From positions 11,396 through 34,155 of the forward strand of contig DHVB01000082.1 of NCBI GenBank assembly GCA_002412425.1: a stretch of DNA of 22,760 bases, given 5' to 3'. A program made the position numbers and the translations under genes. This DNA comes from Bacteroidales bacterium UBA5219. GTDB lineage: Bacteria > Bacteroidota > Bacteroidia > Bacteroidales > ML635J-15. This document shows, one piece after another, positions 14,320 through 21,560 of the stretch (the stretch's first letter is position 1; each line of letters begins with the position of its first letter). Below the pieces are notes generated by a model, which made no database searches, was not told the DNA's origin, and saw only the letters and a program-made list of their open reading frames with translations.

Positions 14320-16935
14320 ATGTATAGAATATTTTTATCACTCATCATTGTTTTTGTTGCTCTAACAGGCTTTTCTCAAAATGATAGTATTGATTTTGAC
14401 AAATTTAAGAAAGAATATCATAATTTTATTCGACAAGAAAAAGAGGCTTTTCAGCGATATAAAGAAGAACGCGATAAAGAATTTGCTGATTTTTTAAAGG
14501 CTGATTGGGAAAATTATCAACTTTTTATTGAAAATAAACCTATTGTAATTCCTGGTCCTGATAAAATTCCAAATTATAATGCAGCTTTGAATGCTTCTTC
14601 TTCAAAAAGATTAAAGCCAAAAGCTATAAATGAAGTAAAACCCACTATTGTTGATGAAAGTTCTTATCAATTAAAACCAATTCCTGCAATAATTACTTCA
14701 GATACTAAGAAAAATTATGATATGGTAAATTTGGACTACTACGGTAATAACATAGATTTTATTTATCACAAAAAATTAAAAGAAGCAACAATAAACGCAG
14801 TATCAGAATCGCAAATTGCGAACTTTTGGGCAGATGCTTGTAAATCAGACTATTACAACACTATAGAACAAATGCTTGAATACAAAAACTTAAATAATTT
14901 AAACGATTTTGCCTATATGAAATTGGCTGAAAAAATTTCTGAAAAAATTCACAGTAACAATAAAAACAACTCAAAACTACTAACTTGGTTTTTATTGGCA
15001 AAATCGGGATACAAACTAAAAGTTGGCTATAGTGGTAATTCCGTATATATTTTAGTTCCTTGTGTTAATGTAATTTATTCTTACTCATATTTTGTGCTTG
15101 AGAATTTAAAATATTATATTTTTGAAGAAGAAACTCAAGTAAAATCAATTTACACTTATCGTCAAGACTATCCAGAAGCAAACAAAATTATGAATTTCAA
15201 TATATACAAAGCTCCTTTGTTAGGTCCTGAAAAATATATTAGAGAATTAGACTTTACCTATGAAAACAAGTCGTACAAATTTGATATTGCTTACAGTAAA
15301 AATCTAATTGAGTTTTATGATGATTATCCACAAGGCGAAATTCAAATATTTTTTAACGCTGGCGTATCAAGTTTTGTAAAAGAATCATTAGACCAAAATA
15401 TAGAGCCAGCTATTGCAGAAATGACTGAAACAGAAGCTGCTAATTTTCTTTTAAATTTTGTTCAAACTGCCTTTGATTATCAAACCGACCAAGAACAATT
15501 TGGCTATGAAAAGTTCTTTTTTCCTGAAGAAATTTTTCATTATAAATACTGCGATTGCGAAGACAGATCTGTTTTTTATGCTTATTTAGTAAACGAATAT
15601 TTACGTTTACCTGTGGCTGGATTAAATTACCCAGGACATATGGCTACAGCTGTTAGATTTACAGAAACTGTTAACGGAGTGTACTATCTTCTTGATAATG
15701 AAAGATTTGTAGTTTGCGACCCTACCTATATTAATGCCCCTATAGGTGCTTGCATGCCTAATTATTTAAAATCTGAAGTTACAATATTAAGATTAAAAAA
15801 CTCACAAGTAGCTAATTCGGAGAGAAATATAATTTGGCAACAGCTAGCACAAAATGGTTATATACGCACAAATTATGAAAACGACATTATAAAAATTGAT
15901 GATAACACTTGGTATGTTACTGGTTTAGTTGATTCATCGACAAATTTTGCAGGATTAAAACCAAAAATAATTGGAGACGAAGAAAAATTATTTTTTGCTA
16001 AGCTTGATAACAAAGGAAATATACTTTTTTTAGAAACAATTTCTGGTGATGGATTGCTTATGCCTATTGGTATTGCACATTCTAAATATGGAGTTTATAT
16101 TTCTGGTTACTTCAGTAAAAACATAAAAGCAGGCGACCAAAAACTTGAAGCAACATATAATAAAGAATTATTTATGGCATGTTACGACCATGATCATAAT
16201 TTGCAATGGCTTAGAGCTAGCGGAATAGTAAACGAAGTAGAAACTTCAAATATGTTTTTTGCAGTGAATATGGATAAAAAAGGAAACTTCATAAAAACTG
16301 AAAGTATAAGTGCTGAAAGTTTTGAAAATCAAAAGGCTATTGACCTTAGCAATCCAGATAATATAACATTATTTGTAAAATTTGATATGCCAAGTCCTGG
16401 ACTTAAAGATTCTGAACTTTATAATAATCCAAGTTCATTTGAATTTGCTACAAATTTAAGAGATTTTACAAATGATTTGCTTTCTCAAAATTATAATAAA
16501 AATACTGCTCCTTTACTTGCTTTTTTAAAAATTTTACAAAATGGAGATATTTCTGTTACAGGAATTGAAATTTTAGCTGCTGCTTTGTCTATGAATCATG
16601 ATTTTAAAGCCCTTGCACCTCAGTTATTTAATAGTTTAAAAGAAATTGAAAATATTTCTAGTAAAAATGGTATAATAAATTTGAATTTAAAAAATCCAGA
16701 AAACTTTGTGCTAGGGAATTTACATTTTGAAAAGAACTCACAATTTAGAGTCGTAAATTATAAAAGTGGAAATATTGAAATTATAGTAACCAAAGGCATT
16801 AGCTATAAGCCACATTTTAAAAACTATATTGTAAATTTCATAAAAATATTCAAAGCAAGCGATGATATAAACATTGACTATGATTTTGACAATGACAAAA
16901 AAAATCTAAACATTGAAAAACATTTATTAAAATAG
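14320..16935 (+). CDS. Large secreted protein with transglutaminase-like Cys-His-Asp core
   Basis: 871 residues. Signal peptide 1-19 (FLSLIIVFVALTGFSQ). Residues about 22-70 are helical with aromatic residues at regular spacing (FDKFKKEYHNF, then EFADFLKADWENYQLF). A Pro/Lys-rich linker follows. At about 370-490 lies a transglutaminase-like peptidase core: YKYCDCEDRSVFYAYLV with C413, YPGHMATAV with H440, and VCDPTYINAPIG with D467, the expected catalytic triad order; DCED resembles the BTLCP cysteine-peptidase motif. Residues about 515-660 have repeated strands such as LFFAKLDNKGNILFLETISG and LFMACYDHDHNLQWLRASG, like SBBP-type propeller blades. No T9SS tail and no lipobox, so periplasmic or released. 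I recall the FFPEE/CDCEDRS/CDPTYINA block from other Bacteroidota proteins of unknown role. A 34-base gap precedes the lipoprotein gene downstream. The substrate is unknown. Confidence 0.8.
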   Translation: MYRIFLSLIIVFVALTGFSQNDSIDFDKFKKEYHNFIRQEKEAFQRYKEERDKEFADFLKADWENYQLFIENKPIVIPGPDKIPNYNAALNASSSKRLKPKAINEVKPTIVDESSYQLKPIPAIITSDTKKNYDMVNLDYYGNNIDFIYHKKLKEATINAVSESQIANFWADACKSDYYNTIEQMLEYKNLNNLNDFAYMKLAEKISEKIHSNNKNNSKLLTWFLLAKSGYKLKVGYSGNSVYILVPCVNVIYSYSYFVLENLKYYIFEEETQVKSIYTYRQDYPEANKIMNFNIYKAPLLGPEKYIRELDFTYENKSYKFDIAYSKNLIEFYDDYPQGEIQIFFNAGVSSFVKESLDQNIEPAIAEMTETEAANFLLNFVQTAFDYQTDQEQFGYEKFFFPEEIFHYKYCDCEDRSVFYAYLVNEYLRLPVAGLNYPGHMATAVRFTETVNGVYYLLDNERFVVCDPTYINAPIGACMPNYLKSEVTILRLKNSQVANSERNIIWQQLAQNGYIRTNYENDIIKIDDNTWYVTGLVDSSTNFAGLKPKIIGDEEKLFFAKLDNKGNILFLETISGDGLLMPIGIAHSKYGVYISGYFSKNIKAGDQKLEATYNKELFMACYDHDHNLQWLRASGIVNEVETSNMFFAVNMDKKGNFIKTESISAESFENQKAIDLSNPDNITLFVKFDMPSPGLKDSELYNNPSSFEFATNLRDFTNDLLSQNYNKNTAPLLAFLKILQNGDISVTGIEILAAALSMNHDFKALAPQLFNSLKEIENISSKNGIINLNLKNPENFVLGNLHFEKNSQFRVVNYKSGNIEIIVTKGISYKPHFKNYIVNFIKIFKASDDINIDYDFDNDKKNLNIEKHLLK

Positions 16936-16938
16936 TAT

Positions 16939-16946
16939 TATATTTG
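16939..16946 (+). promoter_or_regulatory. -7 box before the TPR lipoprotein gene
   Basis: TATATTTG matches TAnnTTTG exactly, four bases after the stop of the preceding gene and 23 bases before the ATG at 16970. The nearest -33-like word (ATTG at 16912-16915) is 23 bases away, longer than usual. It could be an internal promoter for the lipoprotein genes. Confidence 0.4.
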
Positions 16947-16969
16947 AACAAAATTTTATTTAACATCTC

Positions 16970-18298
16970 ATGAAAAAAATTATTAGTATTAGTCTAATTT
17001 TCCTCAGCCTCATATTGGTTAACACGGGTTGTCAAACGAAAATTTACACAAAAAAAGCTTTAAAAATGGAAGCTTTAGGTCAATATGCTGATGCGGCAGA
17101 TATGTTTTATTATGCTGTTCAAGCAAAACGTACAAATGTTGAAGCTTTAGCAGGGCTTAAACGTTGTGGTCAAATGACTTTAAGTAAAAAACTATCGGAA
17201 TTTAATCAAGCCTATAATGATAGTAAAAATAAAGAGGCTGTGTATTTTTATCAAGATGCAAAAGCATATTATGAAAAATTAAATGCAGTTGGGGTTTCAT
17301 TAAATTTTCCTTCATTTTATGATGAATATTACCAAGAAGTTAAAGACACATATTTAGAAGACAGGTATTATGAAGGTTCAAAACTGCTTAGCGATGAACG
17401 TTTTTCTGAAGCGGAAACTATTTTTAAAGAAATACAAAAGTTACAAGCTAATTATAAAGACTCTAAGGATAAATTAATTGTTGCAGTTAACGAGCCTAAA
17501 TATCGAGAAGGTTTACGTCTTATGGAGGCTAACCAATATAGAAAGGCTTATTATATTTTTGATGAAATAATAAATAATGCTGGTTCTTATAAAAGTTCTT
17601 ATGATTTAAAATCAGAATGTTTAACAAAAGGCACAATCACTATAGCCATTGAAAAAATAAAAAATCAATCTGGCACTTCGGGAATTGATGCTCAATTAGA
17701 AAGCAAAATAATTAATAGAATACAGGCTGCAAACAATCCATTTATAAAATTAGTTGATACAAAAACTAGCTCGGCAATAAAATATCCAGATGCTAGACTT
17801 TATGTTGAAATTCCAAAATTTGTTTATAACAGAGGACAAAATAAAGAAGAAGAAAAAAGAGGTTATTTAAAGAAAACTATAAAAGTTTTGAATAAAGAAA
17901 CTGATACTTATGAAACTAAAACTGAATATAGTAAAGTTGTTTATAAGGAATATGCTATGTCACGCTCTGTTGATATGAACATAAATTTCAGATTAATTGA
18001 TGGAAAAACAAGTGTTATACATACTAGTTCTACTAAATCCAGCACAGCTTCTGATAATGTTCATTATGCTAAATATGATGGAGATTCTAAAAATTTAGTT
18101 CCAGGTTATTGGAAGAGTAGAACTTCAACAAATTCCGAAGATATTATAAAAGATAGTTCAAGAGAAGTTAGTGCATTGCAAGATCTTTTAAAAGCAAGAA
18201 CACAAATTAAAGATTATAATACTTTATCAAATGAAGCACTTGATGAATGTGCAGCTGTTGTTACCAATGCAGTTCTTAGATATGTTAATAATAATTAA
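16970..18298 (+). CDS. TPR lipoprotein with LpoB/CsgG-like segment
   Basis: 442 residues. Lipoprotein signal ending in VNTGC, lipidated Cys at 21. Residues about 28-55, 133-165 and 177-205 are TPR-like helical pairs (EALGQYADAADMFYYAVQ; LLSDERFSEAETIFKEIQ; LMEANQYRKAYYIFDEI). From 220 on, GTITIAIEKIKNQSGTSGID, then KIINRI and FIKLVDT, follow the strand-helix-strand plan of LpoB/CsgG-type lipoproteins (iavxxfxNxsg...ID...l...fxxvd). The C-terminus, from the charged NRGQNKEEEKRGYLKK stretch onward, is beta-rich and Ser/Thr-rich with a final helix (AAVVTNAVLRYV). Probably attached to the outer membrane, facing the periplasm. The next gene follows with no spacer, so the two are almost certainly coupled. 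Function unknown; the TPR and LpoB-like parts suggest protein-protein contacts at the envelope. Confidence 0.75.
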   Translation: MKKIISISLIFLSLILVNTGCQTKIYTKKALKMEALGQYADAADMFYYAVQAKRTNVEALAGLKRCGQMTLSKKLSEFNQAYNDSKNKEAVYFYQDAKAYYEKLNAVGVSLNFPSFYDEYYQEVKDTYLEDRYYEGSKLLSDERFSEAETIFKEIQKLQANYKDSKDKLIVAVNEPKYREGLRLMEANQYRKAYYIFDEIINNAGSYKSSYDLKSECLTKGTITIAIEKIKNQSGTSGIDAQLESKIINRIQAANNPFIKLVDTKTSSAIKYPDARLYVEIPKFVYNRGQNKEEEKRGYLKKTIKVLNKETDTYETKTEYSKVVYKEYAMSRSVDMNINFRLIDGKTSVIHTSSTKSSTASDNVHYAKYDGDSKNLVPGYWKSRTSTNSEDIIKDSSREVSALQDLLKARTQIKDYNTLSNEALDECAAVVTNAVLRYVNNN

Positions 18299-18328
18299 AT
18301 GCTATTAATGAAAAATAAATTTATTGAA

Positions 18329-19696
18329 ATGAAATTATTACAAACTATAGTATTATTGATGGTATTTACGCTTAGTGTTTCGTGTCAAACATTAAAAAAG
18401 CAAAAATTTCAAAAGACCCCCACTCCTGAATGGGTAAAAGTCAAACCTCAGCATCCTTCATATTATATAGGTGTAAGTTCTTCTCCAAAAAAAGGTTTTA
18501 CTCCCGCTGATTATATGGCTAATGCACAACAACAAGCTCTAGGCGACTTAGCTTCTAATATCTCAACAAATATTGAAAGTTCATCAGTATTATCTGTTAT
18601 TGAAACTAAATATCATATTGGAGAAAACTATTCTAAAGAAATAACAGCTTCAACTAGCCACCAATTAGAAGGTTATGAGCTTGTTGAAACTTGGGAAGAT
18701 GAGAATTTTTATTGGGCTTATTATCGTTTGTCAAAATCTCATTACGCTAAAATTAGAGAAGAGAAAAAAATACAAAGTATTGAAGATGCTAAAAATAAAT
18801 ACTATCAAGCTACAGAACTTATGGGTCGTCAACTTCAATACAATGCTTTTCAATTTTATGCCGAAGCACTTGCTAGTTTAAAACCTTATCTTGGTGAAAG
18901 TACTATTACAGAAATATATGGAGAAGAAAAAGATTTAGGAAATACTATTTTTTCTGCTTTAGCTGATTTTGTTAACGACATTAATATAGTCTTTAAAAAT
19001 AATGACATAAGTGTTAAAAAAGGCATTAAAGTAGATCCCGATGTTTTTAGTTTTTTAGTTACAGATAAAAATAATAATCCTATATCTGGAATACCTGTAA
19101 AAATTAGATTTTCTGGTGCAGGATTATTGCGTAATTCAGAAGTTTCAAGCACTGACGGTAAAGTATTTATTGCTATTGATAAAATTAAATCTAGTCCAAA
19201 AATTGAAACTTTGTCGATAAATCTTGATATGGTTGGACTTTCGAGAGTATCAAAAGATCCGGTAATTAAAAATTTAATTAAAAGTCTTCCTTCAAGCGAA
19301 AAACAAATAAGAGTAAATGTAGAAAAGCCTGTTCTAAATATTCAGTCCGAAGAAAAATCTTTTGGACAATTACGCAAGGAAAATAAATTAAAATCAACTT
19401 TTGAAGGGCTATTAAGTAGCGAGTTTGTTGTGAATCCTAACTTAAAAAGTGATTTTAATATGACAATTACTAGTAACACTACAAAAAATGGTTATAATTA
19501 TGGCGAAGCACAAGTAGTAATAAATTATACCATTGATATTTCTGACGACAGAGGTAATGTTGTTTATAGAAAATCTAGTTCTTCGGAATATTCTGCTGCC
19601 GACCATAATGCTGCTGATACTAAAGCTTATGTAGAACTCAGCAAATCTATTGAAAGAGTTATTGTAAGAGAAGTTATAAGTGCTGTAAATCAATAG
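18329..19696 (+). CDS. LPP20-family lipoprotein
   Basis: 455 residues from the chosen start. ATG codons at 18299, 18308 and 18329 are in frame; the third gives the cleanest lipoprotein signal (KLLQTIVLLMVFTLSVSC, Cys 19). The first lies directly after the previous stop and could serve for coupling. PEWVKVKPQHPSYYIGVSSS and the following ANAQQQALGDLASNIST with ITASTSHQLEGYELVETWED match the LPP20 family, which includes Vibrio FlgP. An Ig-like strand set follows (FSFLVTDKNNNPISGIPVKI, then SSTDGKVFIAI). The last 90 residues (SDFNMTITSN, then GEAQVVINYTIDISDDRGNVVY, then IVREVISAV) resemble the C-terminal part of LpoB/FlgT-type proteins. An outer-membrane lipoprotein that probably works with the TPR lipoprotein encoded just before it. 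Confidence 0.82.
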   Translation: MKLLQTIVLLMVFTLSVSCQTLKKQKFQKTPTPEWVKVKPQHPSYYIGVSSSPKKGFTPADYMANAQQQALGDLASNISTNIESSSVLSVIETKYHIGENYSKEITASTSHQLEGYELVETWEDENFYWAYYRLSKSHYAKIREEKKIQSIEDAKNKYYQATELMGRQLQYNAFQFYAEALASLKPYLGESTITEIYGEEKDLGNTIFSALADFVNDINIVFKNNDISVKKGIKVDPDVFSFLVTDKNNNPISGIPVKIRFSGAGLLRNSEVSSTDGKVFIAIDKIKSSPKIETLSINLDMVGLSRVSKDPVIKNLIKSLPSSEKQIRVNVEKPVLNIQSEEKSFGQLRKENKLKSTFEGLLSSEFVVNPNLKSDFNMTITSNTTKNGYNYGEAQVVINYTIDISDDRGNVVYRKSSSSEYSAADHNAADTKAYVELSKSIERVIVREVISAVNQ

Positions 19697-19699
19697 ATT

Positions 19700-20008
19700 A
19701 TGTCGGTTTTAATGAGTTTTGCAATATTTCCAACTGATAAAGGAACTAGTGTTAGCGAATATGTAGCAAAAGTTGTAAAAATGGTTTCAAACTCAGGATT
19801 TGAGTACAAACTTACTGCAATGACTACTGTTGTTGAAACCGAAAATTTTGAACAAGCATTAGAGATTTTAAATAAATCATACAAAATTTTAGAACCAATT
19901 TCGGATAGAGTTTACTGCTCTGTAAATTTTGATATTCAAACCAACAAGCCTAATGGCAGAATAAAGACAAAAATAAATTCGGTGATTGATAAATTAGACA
20001 AAGAATAA
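19700..20008 (+). CDS. MTH1187-family (UPF0045) thiamine-binding-type protein
   Basis: 102 residues, the normal size. VLMSFAIFPTDKGTSVSEYVAKVVKMV, GFEYKLTAMTTVVE, and DRVYCSVNFDIQTNK match the small ferredoxin-like fold of the MTH1187/YkoF group; some members bind thiamine. It has no signal peptide and is cytoplasmic, unlike every other gene around it. It begins three bases after the LPP20 stop codon and ends 19 bases before the next barrel gene, so it is within the operon. Met 5 is an alternative start. Its task here is unclear; ligand binding by itself is a family property, not seen in the sequence. Confidence 0.8.
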   Translation: MSVLMSFAIFPTDKGTSVSEYVAKVVKMVSNSGFEYKLTAMTTVVETENFEQALEILNKSYKILEPISDRVYCSVNFDIQTNKPNGRIKTKINSVIDKLDKE

Positions 20009-20027
20009 AAATTTGTGCCTTTATAAA

Positions 20028-21560
20028 ATGAAAAATATATTTGTTTTCATATTTCTATTTTTTTTCAGTTTTTGCTCTTTGGCACAGAATTATCCTTTAA
20101 CCGAGCATCAACAAAACATAAATCCAAACTTAATTTATTCCGAAAATAATTTTACTTTACAAAAACCATTTACTGGAATAGAAAACAAAACTGTTGACAG
20201 TTTAATTTTTACACAAACTACAAGCAAATATAAAAATTGGTTTTTAAGAAAAATTTTTGACGAAAATCTTTTTGTGAAACAAGACGATAAATTTATTGTA
20301 ATTTTAAATCCCCTACTAGACTTTAGACTTAATTACCAAAACAATACGCGAGGCTATCACAATACTCGTGGTGTTATGCTTAGTGGAAAGTTAGATTCAA
20401 AAATTTATTTTAATTCTTGTTTCACAGAATCTCAAGCTATTTTTCCTGAAAATATTAAAAAATATTTCGATGAATTTGGAGTTATTCCCGGATATGGAAG
20501 GATAAAACCTCTTTCTCGTTCAGGCGAATTTGATTTTGGTGCTGCTTATGGAAATATTGCTGTTAAAGCTTGTAAGTTTTTGGATATTAGTTTAGGCTAT
20601 GATAAACTTTTTATTGGCGATGGCTATCGTTCTCTGATATTATCTGATTTTTCTGCACCAATGATGTATGCAAAAACTGCATTTAATTATAAAAAATTTC
20701 AAATCAATAATATTTTTACTAAAGCTATAAATCCTAATTTCAATAATGTATTACAGCATGAAAATCCTGTAAGTCTGAACTCTAGATATCCTGCTAAATA
20801 CGTATCTTTCAATACTTTAACATACAAGCCAACTGAAGCATGGCAAATTTCATTAATTGAAGCTTTAGTTTTATCGCAAAATATTGATGAGTGGAATTAT
20901 CCTGCTTACATTCTCTTGCCTTTTGTTAGAACTACATTTATAAATTATAAAAAACAGCTTACAAATAATTTTGTTGGTGTAAATACAACTTGGCAAAACA
21001 AAAAAATTGGAATAATATATTCACAAATATTTATAGACAAAATTTCAAAATCTGACTTAATCGCTTCATTACAAATAGGTTACAAAAATTTTGATTTTTT
21101 AAAAGTTAAAAACTTATTTTTCCAAATTGAATATAATAGAGTTCCACGCGAAATGTATTTACACGCAAACAATGACTTGCATTATGGACATTACAATCAA
21201 GCTATTGCCCACCCTGCTGGTGCTGGGTTTAATGAAATTTTAGCTATTGCTGATTACAAGTTTAAAAGACTAGAAGTTTTAACAAAATCTGTTTTCTTAA
21301 AATATGCTACAATCAATTCAGAATATAACCAACAAAATATTTTTGATTATTCACTTTTATATAATGTTGATGCAAACACATTTACAAGAAATCCAATGCT
21401 AATTTCTGATGTCCAAATAATTTACAATTTGAATAATTCTTATAGACTACAAATTTTTGCAGGAATTTCAAATCGAGCAGATTTAACAACAAAAAATAGT
21501 ACTAATTTCATTCAATGTGGATTAAGAACAGCTCTAAGAATAAACTATGATGATTTTTAA
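20028..21560 (+). CDS. RemB/Wzi-like outer-membrane protein, first copy
   Basis: 510 residues from ATG at 20028; a TTG at 20013 would add five residues before an otherwise perfect signal peptide (KNIFVFIFLFFFSFCSLAQ), so I chose the ATG. The body alternates short hydrophobic and aromatic strands, typical of a beta-barrel, and ends in aromatic F (INYDDF). The block FIGDGYRSLILSDFSAP, with GDGYRS starting at about 197, and the YxNxxY-type strands recall RemB, a mobile surface protein of gliding Flavobacterium, and Wzi-like capsule-assembly barrels. The next gene starts immediately after its stop codon and carries the same GDGYRS block, so the pair is a tandem duplication. Surface attachment, gliding or polysaccharide handling are all possible; none can be decided here. 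Confidence 0.65.
   Translation: MKNIFVFIFLFFFSFCSLAQNYPLTEHQQNINPNLIYSENNFTLQKPFTGIENKTVDSLIFTQTTSKYKNWFLRKIFDENLFVKQDDKFIVILNPLLDFRLNYQNNTRGYHNTRGVMLSGKLDSKIYFNSCFTESQAIFPENIKKYFDEFGVIPGYGRIKPLSRSGEFDFGAAYGNIAVKACKFLDISLGYDKLFIGDGYRSLILSDFSAPMMYAKTAFNYKKFQINNIFTKAINPNFNNVLQHENPVSLNSRYPAKYVSFNTLTYKPTEAWQISLIEALVLSQNIDEWNYPAYILLPFVRTTFINYKKQLTNNFVGVNTTWQNKKIGIIYSQIFIDKISKSDLIASLQIGYKNFDFLKVKNLFFQIEYNRVPREMYLHANNDLHYGHYNQAIAHPAGAGFNEILAIADYKFKRLEVLTKSVFLKYATINSEYNQQNIFDYSLLYNVDANTFTRNPMLISDVQIIYNLNNSYRLQIFAGISNRADLTTKNSTNFIQCGLRTALRINYDDF

Noticed and set aside
18299..18328. Earlier ATG starts for the LPP20 gene
   Set aside because: They put a charged ten-residue extension before the lipoprotein signal. 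They remain possible because 18299 is directly next to the previous stop, but the signal fits best from 18329.
20013..20027. TTG start for the first RemB/Wzi-like gene
   Set aside because: The ATG at 20028 begins a standard signal peptide directly; the extra five residues add nothing and TTG starts are rare.
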